Shown here: in pieces, positions 44,599-55,307 of the stretch
Position numbering within the stretch: the first letter of the stretch is position 1
How the letters are laid out: the number at the start of each line of letters is the position of its first letter
Assembly: GCA_018136815.1 (NCBI GenBank)
Contig: CM030932.1
Location: 7,060,230 to 7,124,229, forward strand
Direction: 5' to 3'
Length of the DNA stretch: 64,000 nt
Source of the DNA: Isochrysis galbana
Taxonomy: Eukaryota > Haptophyta > Isochrysidales > Isochrysidaceae
Program-made: the position numbers and the translations under genes
Notes under the pieces: generated by a model
What the model saw: the letters and a program-made list of their open reading frames with translations, nothing else
What the model was told of the DNA's origin: nothing
The model's database searches: none

Positions 44599-45123
44599 CT
44601 ATGGTGCAGTCGTCGCAGTCTCGTCAGCCTTGGTGGCAGCTTCTGAGAGTGCGTCCGCCAAATTGCCTTCAAGCGCGAACCATGTCGCAAAGTCACCCAG
44701 TGTGACACCGTGGCGCGGCATGAAGAGGTCCGCGTGGACGTTCTCTGCTGTCAGTGCTAGCTGCAACATACGCTGCTTGGCCGTGGTACTCATGTTGCGG
44801 ATCACCGCTGAGCTCCGGGGACTCCAATTGAGCTGGCTATGGTCGCGGCGCAGCCAGAGGAGCGTTGTCATGCTCTTGCGTTGCAGTGCGCGTAGCGTAA
44901 GTGTCGCGCCCCACTGCATGCCTTGGAGAGGTGAAGGTTTGGTTGCGTCAGTCCACACTGAGTGTGAGCTGACAGTGTGCTTCAGCTTTTTGCAGACACG
45001 GCGAAGGCGTGCGAGAGAGAGAAGGTCCAGGTGATCGCAGACGACGGATAGAGCGTCAGAAACCTCGGCCTGAAGCAAGACGTGGCTTGTTGGGACCGGG
45101 GGTGAGCTGTGTGAGCTGCTCAT
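44599..45123 (-). CDS. Small F-box-like protein
   Basis: 174 aa from ATG 45123 (codons further upstream lack ATG). Residues ~18-58 (VSDALSVVCDHLDLLSLARL, RRVCKKLKHTVSSHSVWTDA) fit a divergent F-box: a helix pair followed by the characteristic VCK-LK ... S-S-VW. F-boxes recruit Skp1 and thereby place substrates on SCF ubiquitin ligases. Residues 60-174 (LRALQRKSMTTLLWLRRDHS, AENVHADLFMPRHGVTLGD, WFALEGNLADALSEAATKAD) are likely helical and unrecognised. It lies in repeat-dense sequence and lacks introns, so it may be young or a retrocopy. A second possibility is a short unrelated helical protein. Confidence 0.6.
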   Translation of the reverse strand: MSSSHSSPPVPTSHVLLQAEVSDALSVVCDHLDLLSLARLRRVCKKLKHTVSSHSVWTDATKPSPLQGMQWGATLTLRALQRKSMTTLLWLRRDHSQLNWSPRSSAVIRNMSTTAKQRMLQLALTAENVHADLFMPRHGVTLGDFATWFALEGNLADALSEAATKADETATTAP

Positions 45124-45814
45124 GATGGCCTTGGGCTCCCCCCTAGATGGCGCTCTGCGCAGCCTCCGAGAGAAAATCAATATTTACTACAGGAGTACTA
45201 GAGCTCTAGAGTAAGAATAAAGAGAAACTAGATTACAACTGCAACTAACTGCTAGATGTAAGCCACAGGTCGTGTTCCGTCGACAGTGACAGACTGTCAG
45301 AGTTTTCTTGTTGTCCTAGTTTAATCCTAGTGCTGAGGGATTGTGCCTTACAGTATGGGTGCACCATTAAGAAACCCTACCATTAAGATTAACATGTAAC
45401 ATCATTTTGGCCGCCGACTCGCTAAGAGTAAGAGCTAAGAGCTAAGAAACTGGGGGTCGAGCCTCAGCCTCAGGCTCGACCCCAAGCTAAGAAACCCCGC
45501 CTAAGAAACACCCCCCCCGGGGGGGGGGGGGCTTGGGGCTTGGGCAGGGTGGCAGGGCCGCGCATGTAGCAGCCGGTCCGCCTATGGCATTTAGTCCGCT
45601 TACCTACAGTCCGCTCGCCGCCCGGCCGAGGTAGTAAGGCGCCGAGTTCACGCGCCCGCGTCTATGTCTATGCACGTCGGCGGGCAGTCCGCACATAAAG
45701 ATTTCACATTTATAGATGCATGTTATTTGCATATGTATACATATGTACATACTACTGAAGCATATATATATATATAAAGAACAACAAAACAACCTGAGTA
45801 TGTACTACAAATAA

Positions 45815-46273
45815 CTATTCAGCATCACTGCTCTCACTCTCACTCTCCAGCAGGTCCGCCAGCTCTCCCGCGTTACAAGGACACTCTTCAGGGACATTCT
45901 CATCATACGAAGCATCACTCTCCTCACCCGCCCCCTCCATAGCATTGGGCTCAGCCTCAGCCTGCAACAGGATCCATTTGGCGTCCTCTGTCGTTCCATA
46001 CTCCTCCAGCTTGAGGACATGAGCTCCCGTCTCACCGTCGATCTCGTAGTGCACGAGTGCGTTGACGCGCTCCCTATTAATTGTGCGACGTGCATCCTTG
46101 TTCGCAACGACGACGACGCCCACGCACCAGCCCACAACCGGCCATCGGTAAAGCACATGCCGGCCCTCGAGCGAGGCGTGCTCAGGTGTGCCAAGGACAA
46201 GCATACGGGCCGGCGGAGGGTCGGGCACTAAACGAAAGCCGAGCCGTCGAGGTGACGTACGTCCTCGTCGCAT
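45815..46273 (-). CDS. Unknown protein encoded inside a family B element
   Basis: 152 aa from ATG 46273. The best part is LVPDPPPARMLVLGTPEHAS, RHVLYRWPVVGWCVGVVVVA, NKDARRTINRERVNALVHYE, IDGETGAHVLKLEEYGTTED, then an acidic Ser/Glu tail. The strand-rich pattern resembles a small SH3/Tudor-like barrel, an inference from hydrophobic pattern only. The first 14 residues (MRRGRTSPRRLGFR) may be intronic: an acceptor TTTAG precedes LVPDP. A Pro-rich exon in another frame (46276-46557) could lie upstream, but the phases do not match. Confidence 0.4.
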   Translation of the reverse strand: MRRGRTSPRRLGFRLVPDPPPARMLVLGTPEHASLEGRHVLYRWPVVGWCVGVVVVANKDARRTINRERVNALVHYEIDGETGAHVLKLEEYGTTEDAKWILLQAEAEPNAMEGAGEESDASYDENVPEECPCNAGELADLLESESESSDAE

Positions 46274-46552
46274 TGGGTATCGCCTGGAAGAGAGTCGGCT
46301 GTCGTTCGTCTGGAGCAGCCGCGAGCGCCACCCTCTTCCTCTTTGTCCTTATTGGGTTGCGATGACTGTTGCGCCTGCTTTCTCGGGGCTTATTGGGAGG
46401 GGGGGGGGGACGCGGAGGAGGCGGAGGAGGCGGAGGAGGCGGAGGAGGCGGAGGAGGGGGAGGAGGAGCGGGGGCAACAGCATGCTCAGACGCACTTTGA
46501 GGGCTGTGCCCCAACCCCGTCCGACTCCACAGCTCCTCCACCTGCTGCAGAA

Positions 46553-46621
46553 TAAAACAACTGAGCGTTAGTACCACTACTCCCACTAGCCCGGTACTAT
46601 CACGACACCCCTCAGCGCACT
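46553..46621 (+). repeat. 69-bp block shared with 57608-57676
   Basis: AAAACAACTGAGCGTTAGTA ... CACCCCTCAGCGCAC is essentially identical at 57608-57676 and partly present inverted at 58735-58790. It adjoins family A copies in all three places and is probably the left end of the full-length A element. Confidence 0.75.
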
Positions 46622-47480
46622 TGCCCGCACGCCTTGAAGTGATGGCACAGACACATACACATATGCATCCCTTCAAATCTCCCCCCTCGCAAACCCCCGG
46701 CTCCCATTATAACTCCCCACAAGTTACAATGAGGGAAAACCCATTGAGGCGGACCGGTCGACGCCGGCCGACTCTCCGGGGAAAAACACCGGGGGGGGGG
46801 GAGGGACCTCTCGTCGTGAAGCAGAACGGCCCTTACAGCTCGCGCCGCGAGCAGTCCTCGAAGAAATAAATGACTGCGCCCCCCGATACCTGCCACAGGG
46901 ACGTCTTGAGCCACTCCCTTCTTCTCGCCCCTCCTGTCGCCAGCCGCCCCCCTTCGCCCGTTTGCTAACGCAAACGGGGCCCGTTTCTTACCGCACTCCA
47001 TCGGGGGGGGCGCAAATTCCCCCCTCTCCCTCTCTCCATTCTCCTCCGCCCCTCTCCCTGCGGCGCGTCGCCATGCGGCGCGCCACGGCCTGCTCTCAGA
47101 GGGCCTTTGGGGGCTCCCAGAGGGCCAGCAAGGGCAGCTCAGGGGGCAGTGGAGGCTGGGGCTCAGCCCCTGGCTCCCCCTGCCTCTCCCACGCTTGCCA
47201 CGCTGGCCATTGGAGCCTCCCAGTGGCCTCTGTATGCCTGGCGACCAGGGGAGGGGGGGGAGTCAGCTCGAGGGCAGGCCCATGCCCATGCTGGGCGTGG
47301 GAGTGCGAGTCTCGGCCCGCGCCCACTAGGGGTCTGGGCCAGAGTGTTGATTGCCCAGCCCCTGCCAAAGGCCAAAGGGCAGGGGCTGGGGTTGATTGTA
47401 CGGGCCCACCCCGGGGGGTGTCCGCGATGGAGAGAGGGGGGCGCAAGGCCCCCATTGACCCCCACTTATAAAAGTAGGTT
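46622..47480 (+). repeat. Family A dispersed repeat, copy 3 (longest)
   Basis: It runs from CGCACGCCTTGAAGTGATGG (46628) through ACAATGAGGGAAAACCCATT, the common core and GGTCTGGGCCAGAG to CCCCCACTTATAAAAGTAGG (47460). The terminal ACTTATAAAAGT occurs also at the ends of the inverted copies at 57870 and 57480. A TATA-like motif at a repeat end could be functional or coincidental. Confidence 0.8.
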
Positions 47481-47654
47481 GGCCACCTGCTGCAGAAGCG
47501 CCCCTGCCACAGGCCACAGGCAAGCCCATTGCCCGTCCGTCCGTCCGTCGCATCGTAGCCACATCATCGGCCAATTGCCCACCGGGAGGGGTGCCGAAGA
47601 GCTCCCTGAGCCCGAGAACCATGGCGACAAGCGAGGGCATTCCGCGGGGCGGTG

Positions 47655-47760
47655 GCGGGGGGGGGGGGGGGGGCGGAGAGAGAGATGGGGGAAGGGGGGG
47701 GGGGGAGAGGGGGGGGGGGGGGAGAGAAAGAGAGAGAGAGGGGGGGGGGGGGGGGGGCGC
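47655..47760. repeat. Poly-G / GA low-complexity tract
   Basis: Runs of 8-20 G separated by GAGAGA. It could form G-quadruplexes on the plus strand. Confidence 0.7.
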
Positions 47761-47932
47761 TAGGTGAGCGCTACGACAATAAGAAACAAGAAACCACCTC
47801 CCAGCGGCTTTGACCGGGATAGGAAACTCGAGATAAGAAACCTCTTGGGCGGAGCCCGGGGGGACAAGAAAGAAAGCTTTAGAAGCTTTTTGTCACTCCT
47901 GTTTTCTTAATTAATGGTGCACCCATACTGTA

Positions 47933-50283
47933 TCGGCAACGGAGCCCCTAACCCGCGATGGGGGTGTGCGCGGTTGGTGCATGGCTCGTCTGGTGTCGTA
48001 TGTGTATGTGGCTAGGGATGCTAGCCAACAAGACCTCTTACAAGACTACAATTTCTAACGTGGTACCCCCGCCGAGAGCCGAGCGAGAGACCACCCCCAC
48101 TTCTACAACCATAGCGCGCTCGACGACGCCGCTCAAGGGTCAAGGGTCAAGGGTACAACACCACAACGAATAAACTCGACAAATTCGTTGAAAATCTTTT
48201 CTTCGACTCAGCGGCCGCCTCGACCGCGCCACAAGCTCCTCCAAGTGGTGGGACCTGGATGGACCACCATATGGCCAAATCACTCAACAACTTCAGTGAC
48301 AGCCACAGCCAGAACCGCCCGCACTCGACAGTTCAAGGGTGGCAAAACAACAAATCCACATCGAATGACTCCAAAATCCATCCCTCAAAAGCTATTCTTA
48401 GAGCCCTCGAGGCGTCGGGACGCTCGAGGTCGTCACCCGTGTCGAGTGTCGAATCATAATCGTCACATCAGCCACTACAAGGCGCGTCGAATCTCCCCGG
48501 AAGGCACCGGGCTGCGAGGTTGCTACCAGGCGCAACAGCGTTGCAAAGTCGGGCAGCTCGACGAGAGCTCGAGCAAGGAAGCCCGCATTGCTGCAATGGG
48601 GAAAATCTCTTCCCCCTGGGGAACGATTGCCCGCGCCTCCTCACTGTTTCGTCAAACTGCATAGCTGCCACCTCTGCTGCACCCCCCACATTGGGAGACG
48701 GACGGGCTCGCAGAGGGCGCAGGCGAAAGGTCCAAGATTCACCCCCGCGCGGAAAACACGCCGACCGGACCTCCGGCCTCCGGAGGGGGAACAGGAATTC
48801 CCCCCCGCGCGCAGAAGTAACGGATCGAGCATGACCACTGGCCACTGGCCACTGGCTCGATATGCGATGATACGGAAGGGATACGTACGATCGGCGGGAG
48901 GCGCGTTTTCTTGTTACGCATCGCGGTGGGGGCTACCATGGGGGGTCTGGGGCCCAAAGGGCACCGCATATGTGCTAGTTCTACTATTTACACCTATCTG
49001 GTGCCACCATATCCAAGAATCTCGTGATGAATCCTCAATCTTGACTTATGACTTACAGACTTGTGGTCAATTTTCACCCTTAGAAGTTAAATGGCTGTTT
49101 GACCACCCTAGCTACCTCTTCGACCGGCAAAATTGAGGGGCAAAGCTGCGCTTACTACCAAAATAGGCGAGGGGAGCGTGAAAAGAAGGGAACCTCAGGT
49201 TGCACCTTCTAAAGGGCATGGCTTTGAGGTTGACTCAACGTTGACTGACAAGCCCCCCCAAGAGGGGCGTCGGTGCCTGAAGGAATTAATTTTATTAATT
49301 TCTTAATAGTCTCACCGCACACGCGGCCGTGGACCCTCTACTTTCTACTCACGCAGCAAAACTTTCTACACCCCCACTCCGCCGGCCCTTTCCCCCCCGC
49401 CATCAGGCGACTCCCCCCGTGCACTACTAGGGGGATAGGGGAAAAGGGCTTAGATATGGTCGGTGGCCCGCGCCCCCCCCCCGGTGATCCGTTCTCCCCT
49501 TCTCCTCCTACGCCTACCGGGCTGGCGGCGTCCTAAGTCCCGACTTATCCTGTAAACAGGTGCGGGACTTACATATTTTTCGGTGGGCGGAGCTCTCGCT
49601 CCGCCCACCCCCTTCTCCGCGCTCCCTCTCCTCTCTCCTGCGGCACGCGCGATGGCGTGCTTGTGCTTGCGCCAGGCCTGCAGCTGCTTGCTGGCGACCC
49701 CTGGAGGCTCCTGGAGGCCAGCTCAGGGGGCAGAGGAGGCTGGGGCTGGGCCCTGGCCTCCCCTGCCTCTCCCTCGCTGGCGCTCCTGAGCCTCTGGGGC
49801 CCCCAATCTGCACCTGTCTGCCTGTCGACCAGGGGGGGAGGGGGGGTTGGAGCGATGGGCTGGCCACGAGGGGCCAAGACGAGCGATCCAGGCGTGCCTG
49901 TCAGTGGCAGAGTGGGTCAGCAGGGCAGTGGCCTCCTGGCAAGCCATCAGGCATGCCAGGAGGATGGGTGGTTCCTCCCCCACGGCAGGGGAGGAGGGGA
50001 GAGAGAGGGGGGCTCATGCCCCCCCATGGGCGAACCAAGTATAAACTTAGTTGAGTGCCTGAAGGAAGGGGCGCAGGCAACCCCCTAAGCTGTATTCACC
50101 AAGTCTGAAATGCACACGAGCGCACTCCAACTAACCCGACGGACTGCAAAATGGTGACGCACACTAAACCAAGGCGCAAGCCGAAACACTTCACAGTCCA
50201 CCACATCGTGCGATTTTGCAGCAGTTGCCCGAAAAATGTGTGCATCGAATGTGGCGATCGCAGTCCGTTGTTTGAGTCCTCTA
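47933..50283. other. Repeat remnants; no supported gene
   Basis: 48125-48145 has three GGGTCAA copies. A 90-codon frame (about 48178-48457, NKLDKFVENLFFDSAA, MDHHMAKSLNNFSDS) has no recognisable domain. 48835-48870 (CATGACCACTGGCCACTGGC) resembles, inverted, 55366-55400. 49023-49110 is a family C right end ending GACCACCCTA. 49215-49280 is an inverted match of 4262-4320. 49285-49400 resembles 26060-26170. Confidence 0.4.
49560..50060 (+). repeat. Diverged family A relative
   Basis: It shares GGGGGCAGAGGAGGCTGGGG, GGCCTCCCCTGCCTCTCCCT and CTGCCTGTCGACCAGGG order with family A and ends CCAAGTATAAACTTAGTTG like copy 2. The left half is different. Its end is about 220 bp from the PP2C stop codon. 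Confidence 0.65.
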
Positions 50284-51929
50284 TCATTGGTGAAGGAAAT
50301 GTGCTATCGCTATGGACATATCATCCACCTGGCATCCGCGCTCGTGGGATATCTTGAGGGCCTTAGCAATGACGGCCTCACACGCCGTGCAAGCTGCATT
50401 CGTGGAAAGACCTGCAAACAACACGAAGTCATGACAATTGAGGATAGTCGCCATGCCAAAAACAGATGGCGGTCGAGCGGATCAGCAACTCACCCGAGCC
50501 GTTTTCTGAGAGAACATCAGCAACCATAGCAATGACTGCATCACAATCCATCACATCCCAGATACCTAAGGAGACATTGAGCGATTGCATCGCGTGAGAC
50601 ATAATGAAGGTTATCACACGGCTAAGACCATTCAAACGTAGTGCTCAAGCGAAGCGGCTATCCTCATTTGGCACGTAGCATCGCACATACCATCAGATGC
50701 AATCACGACGAAGGCAACATTCGTTGTAAGAGGATGGAACGTCACATCAGGAGCCGAGCTGACTGCCTTGGCCTTGTGGAAGGGGGAATCACCGATAGAT
50801 CTAGTTATCTGTCAGGAGGGGGAAAGGAGCAAATGGGAGGATTGATGCATTGTGAAGAGCAGCAGCGCAGGCATGCTCATGAGGTGAACTGGCAATATAT
50901 TGCCTTGCCAACTGCCAACGGATATCTCACCCGCAGAGTTCCCTCAGCGCCCTTCACAAAAACGTGGGTGTTGGCCATATCACCGACCCCGATTTGTCCG
51001 CCACAAGCGAGCAGCCGTTCTCGCTCACGCCCGTCACGTAGATTGTGATCTTGAGTCAAAGGCATTGCACGCACGCTTGATTTGGGCATCCTGCCACCGC
51101 AACCTTCAGAGATGGCCTCTGGCACGTAGAGTCCAACAACGGCACGTGAGTCCCCCACCCACGCCGTAAAGAGACCACAGGGATGAATGACCATTGCTGT
51201 GGCTGTGGTTCCGCCTTCCTGCGGTAGCTCGAACGACATCTCTTCCCCGATCTCTGCCTCAAGTTTGGCCTTTTCAGCAAGGATGCGTTCAGCCACCTCA
51301 GTGTGATAGCGCTCCTCAAGCGAGGCCTGGAGCGTGCTGAACTCAGCGTCAAACGCCTTGAGCACAGGCTCATCGTCACCAATGAGCGACCGCTGCGATG
51401 AAACGCATCCTGGGTGTGACGTCAGGGGTCTGGTTGAAATGCCAGCGTCACCCATTCGTGTGACTACATGAAGCAAAGCTGCTGGAAGTTGCGTTGCGAC
51501 TGACGCAGCATGCTCACGGCCACTGCGGACGCCGTGGACCGAGTGGCCGTCGAAAATTCCGAGCGCGAGGCCGTTCTTTCCCCCAGATGGAACGTGGAGC
51601 GCGTAACGATCCTGATCCTTTCCAGGCGCGCCTCGCGTTTGTGCAGCATATTGCACTCGCAATTCTGACTTGCCTCTGCCCATGCGCATCTTGGCGACGC
51701 CCGCATCGCTGCCAGGCCCGATGGAGAACGACTTAGACGAACGGACTGGACGTGAGATCTTGCGGCACATCAAACCGCAAGGCTTATCGGTTGCCTGCTT
51801 GCCGCCGCTTGCAGACGAGCCATTCGGCCAGCTGTCCGGGCTAGACCTCCTCGAGCCGTGATAGCCACTCTCATCGTCTTCTGCAAGCTCGGTCCTCTCC
51901 GAGCGTGAGATTGAGATGGCTGAGCCCAT
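50284..51929 (-). CDS. PP2C-family Ser/Thr protein phosphatase, predicted N-myristoylated
   Basis: Four exons (50931-51929, 50691-50808, 50494-50565, 50284-50411) give 438 aa. The start ATG 51929 yields MGSAISISRSER, an N-myristoylation consensus; an upstream frame extension uses GTG and is Gly-rich. The catalytic motifs are in order: APGKDQDRY, LALGIFDGHSVHG (metal-binding Asp), GGTTATAMVIHPCGLFTAW, VGDSRAVVGL, PLTQDHNLRDGRERERL, then across splices GAEGTLR-ITRSIGD, VAFVVIASDG-IWDVMDCDAV, and VDDMSIAIAHFL (last metal-site Asp). It is a Mg/Mn-dependent phosphatase. An insert of ~75 residues between DGHSVHG and GGTTATAM includes a helical Glu/Lys-rich stretch (ERYHTEVAERILAEKAKLEA), as in plant and algal PP2C clades with long flaps. 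Substrates unknown. Confidence 0.93.
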
Positions 51930-52744
51930 TCCTTCTCCTTCGTCACCCGCTCCTTTCCTTTCCCTCCGCAACCCGCCCCCCTCCACCGGCCTGCACAGGC
52001 CGCCCCCTACCCCCGATCCCCACGCGGAGGCGCCACCGACCCACCGACCCACAACTCCTCCCCCACCCCCCTTCCCCCCCTCGCCCCTGTTTCACTGCGT
52101 CCCGACCGCGGAGCCTCCCACCTACTAGCTACTCGTGGAGAGAACTTGTCTCTCTAGCTAAATTATAGTATCTCGTCGCTCATCTGTTCCCCTCTACCAC
52201 GAGAACAGGAGGCGGAGGCTCTCTTCAAAGTAGTTGTTTTCCCATCTAATCGTTTCTCCCCTCTTTTGATATTCGGGCCCCCATCTCTGCTCCTTCTCCC
52301 TTCTCTCTGGACTCTTTTCTCTCTCTCTCGGTGGCTGCCCCCCCCTCCCCCGTGTGGTGAATGAAAGGTGGGCCACTCGCCTGCTGGGTGGGGTCTCTCT
52401 CTCTCTCTACGAGTACTCCTACTCTTAGGATAGATCTATCTCTCCTATCAAGAGAAGGGGGCGGCCGGGGCGGTCGGTGGGCATCCGAAACGGACGTGAT
52501 CTCCGTGAACTCCTTAGGAGTATAAAGTGCTCCTTGCTGTCGGCGGGGCGAGGCGCCGAAATCAAATCGGGGCTTCTGTCCAACGCGTTTGCTCCAGCAT
52601 GGCGGCCCACATGGCACATGGCGCCGCGGCTGCCGATTCCGACGCGGCTAAGGGGCGCTTCGCGCTCGATTGGCGTCGCTGGCCGATGGCCGGGCGGTTC
52701 CTAGCTACTTCATGCATGTACGGCGCAGGCCGGGCGCCGGACAC
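51930..52744. promoter_or_regulatory. PP2C upstream region; possible TATA-driven first exon at 52599
   Basis: 51960-52460 is CT-rich with no gene. At 52521 a TATAAAG lies 78 bp before an ATG (52599) opening MAAHMAHGAAAADSDAAKGR, FALDWRRWPMAGRFLATSC. The frame runs into the family C terminus at 52745 and stops at 52973. This may be a broken host first exon. Confidence 0.3.
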
Positions 52745-53235
52745 TAGGGCGGTCAAACATCAAACAGGGGTTTTTATCATAGGGCGGTCGAACAGTGGCT
52801 TTTTAACTAATAGTAAGGGTTGGGCTGATTTTTTGACCTTGGCGCGATGCTCAATGAAAAACCTCCAGGGGGGCCACCTGCTGCCACGAAAATCTTCGCT
52901 AGGAAATGGTGCGAAACGCGAAACGCCCCCCCTCTCTCCCCCTCTGTCACGCGCGCTCACGCTCTACCCGTAAAGAATTGGCGGTCGCGCCCGCGGGGGG
53001 ATCGGTTCCTTTATATCTAAGCTAAAGCTACATTTGGCATTTGATTCCCGCCCGATGCAGCGCCGTGTCGGGCTGCCGACAATCCGAACACCCCCTGACC
53101 CTCTAGCATCATTGCCCGCGCAGCCCACCCAGATCCTCACAGCGCGCGCACGTGCCTACCCTGGTCCCTGGCTACCGGAGACCTCGCCCCGACCATCCAC
53201 CATCCCGATCCGCCCCTCGCAGGATAATTCGCCTC

Positions 53236-53883
53236 ATGACCAACCCTGGTCCTACACACTTCGCCGCTGCCGTCCGCGTCCTTTGCTACGTGCGTGACTC
53301 CTCCACCCGCGCTCTGCTCTTTCGCCCGGATCCCTCGCTGCCCTTTCTAGTCCACGTCGACTCAAATTGGGAATCTCGCTTCTCTTGTACGGGCGCCATC
53401 TTCTTTCTGTACGGCTGTCCTGTCCACTGGTTCTCCAAGACCCAACGCTCCGTCTCGTTGTCGAGCGCCGAGGTCGAGTACTTCGGTGCCATGCTTGCTG
53501 CCCGCGACACCCTCTTCATCCGGGATTTGCTTGTCGACCTATCTCTCCCGCCGGATGGCCCTACCCTTCTGTGCTCCGACTCCAAATCTGCCATCAACAT
53601 GTCCCTCGACCCCGTTGCCTTCAAAAAGACCAAGCACATAATGCGCGCCGCCGCTTTCCTCCGCGATCTCGTTGCAAAGCGCGCCCTCGCTATGCGGCAT
53701 GTCCCCGGCAACCTTATGCTCGCTGACATCCTCACCAAGCCCCTTGGGCCCGCTCCCTTCTGCCGTCTCCTATCCCTTCTTAACGACTGTGTGTCCGTCA
53801 TTGCACAGAATCTAACAGGTTCAAGTTCCGTCGAACCAGCGACCAACTGTCCAGCTGCAGGGGCAACGCCTCCCTCTGACTGA
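53236..53883 (+). mobile_element. Ty1/Copia retrotransposon remnant: RNase H end of pol
   Basis: The frame (ATG 53236 to stop 53881-53883) encodes NPGPTHFAAAVRVLCYVRDS, LVHVDSNWESRFSCTGAIFF, YGCPVHWFSKTQRSVSLSSA, EVEYFGAMLAARDTLFIRDL, LCSDSKSAINMSLDP, TKHIMRAAAFLRDLVAKRAL, HVPGNLMLADILTKPLG. This is the Copia RNase H domain, with D-SNWE, SSAEVEY and CSDSKSA carrying the acidic residues. Gag, integrase and reverse transcriptase are absent. A G run with TATGGGGGGG (54008) could be a polypurine tract and 54018-54345 a 3' LTR, but no matching 5' LTR is seen. Upstream 53130-53225 is also copied at 43040-43135. Confidence 0.85.
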
Positions 53884-54359
53884 CGGAAACCTCTACCTCG
53901 GGTGACCTACGACCTACGCCACCCCGAGTATTTCGACTTTCATGCACGACGTTCCTTCAATCTTCTATCTTTATCCTCTCTATCTAAGCCTCACCCTCTG
54001 TGCTCGCCTTATGGGGGGGTATCACAGAGTGCCGTCATCTACCAACACAATCCATCGGTCCTTGCCGCTTACCGATAGACGATAGAATCGTCTTTACCGG
54101 CTCACCGATAGAATCGTCTTTACCGATAAGTTTGTCTGCCGGATTCCTCTTCATCAAGTCATCAGCCTCCTTCATCATGTGCACCACCTTCCAGACTCTT
54201 CTCCACATAATCATCTGCAGTTGATGCACATCGAGTTCTAGGGTTCCCGAGTCATTTGCACATCGACTTCTAGACCTCGCCTTCATCTTGGGGATCTCAG
54301 CTCACTCTAGATCGACTTAGTGCATCTAAGGAATCTCACCTTCATCAACGGGCAGAGGA

Positions 54360-54593
54360 GGCTGGGGCTGTTGGGCCCTGCCTGGGCTCGCAGCGTTCGT
54401 CCTCGGTCAGTGGTGGTACTCGTCAGGATCGTCGCGCTACTCGCCATGGTTCGGCTCGCATGCTTACGACGCAGCGGTGCTTGACTCGCCAGACTTCTCG
54501 CACTGTCGTCGCGAGGCCCTCCGAGGCATGCCCCCATCGGAGGCTGCCGTGGTCGCGGCAATCGAGGCAACTTCGGCCGATGACTTCTCTTAG
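54360..54593 (+). other. Short open frame of unknown origin
   Basis: The frame GCWALPGLAAFVLGQWWYSS, RYSPWFGSHAYDAAVLDSPD, REALRGMPPSEAAVVAAIEA ends at a stop (54591). Composition looks protein-like, but there is no start codon and no family is recognised. It could be a fragment of a mobile-element protein. Confidence 0.2.
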
Positions 54594-55307
54594 TTCTTTC
54601 GTTCTTTCGTCTTCGTTTCTTCTTGCACGACCTTCCCCCGTATGGCTCTCGCATTTGCCCCGCATGGTGCTTTTCCCCCGCGGGAAGAGAGAGGTACGGC
54701 TCGCATCCCTTTCGACCACGGAGGATCGATCTGCTCCCTTGGGGGCCGTGCGTGATGTTATCGTGCATCTGTCCCGCCAGCGGCCAACAAACTTTTGTCG
54801 ACCAGCGAGCAGCATCGAGCGCCATGGCGTCCTGGTGCTCCAGCTCCTCGTCAATCGCGAGCCCGGGCGAATCCTGCGGGGCGAGGGTCGGGACAGTCAA
54901 GGAGCATCTTGTGACAGCCGAATGGGCCGTGTGCGAGCTGTGTGTGGTGCGTATGTCGTATGTGCATGCGTGCATGCGCGGACGTCATCGCTGGGGCACC
55001 AGGGTTTGAAATTTGCCTTATAGGCAATATGGGGCGTCGGACCCCTAATTTAAGAGGTGTGTAGGCACCTTTTAGACTAAAGAAACACATCTCTCAGTGG
55101 GAGCGACGTCTAGTTCTGCTCGTGTGAGCCGCCAGAGCGTGTGCAAGGGGGGGGGGTCCGACGGGACTTCGCACCGTCTTTTCGGACGAGGATTCTGAAA
55201 AGGCGGGGAGACCCTCCGAGCCGCTTTCGCCGGGGCTTTCCGCTCACGGTCAAAAATGTCGACCCCCCCCAATATTAGTACTTAAAAAGCCCTGTTTGAC
55301 CGCCCTA

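Larger units (their letters stand above)
45349..47932. mobile_element. Family B element, 2.6 kb, with TIRs, an ORF and a nested family A repeat
   Basis: The left end TACAGTATGGGTGCACCATT (45349) and its inverse at the right end (to 47932) match the 557-bp family B MITE; 22 bp are exact at both ends. Subterminal blocks are shared too: the hairpin GGGTCGAGCCTCAGCCTCAG at 45454 corresponds to 34628, and GGGCGGAGCCCGGGGGGACA at 47848 to 34234, in inverted order. Cargo is the 152-codon minus-strand ORF at 45815-46273, a family A repeat and G tracts. It could be a relic of a longer autonomous element, but no DDE gene is visible. Confidence 0.7.
52745..55307. mobile_element. Family C element 4, about 2.5 kb, enclosing a Copia remnant
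   Basis: Two left ends lie close together (TAGGGCGGTCAAACATC at 52745 and TAGGGCGGTCGAACAG at 52780). The right end CCTGTTTGACCGCCCTA reaches 55307. Between them are a Copia 3' region, a short frame at 54360-54593 and GC-rich sequence. The doubled left end suggests nested or tandem insertion. Confidence 0.55.

Noticed and set aside
44552..45034. 160-codon plus-strand frame
   Set aside because: It is antisense to the F-box-like gene and has no domain signal.
46182..46676. 164-codon Pro-rich minus-strand frame
   Set aside because: The core is a GGCGGA repeat giving poly-Pro. Part (VEELWSRTGLGHSPQSASEH) could be an exon, but its phase does not fit the downstream frame.
48188..48845. Overlapping frames of 125-182 codons on both strands
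   Set aside because: They are mutually antisense, with skewed composition and no recognisable domain; more likely repeat-derived.
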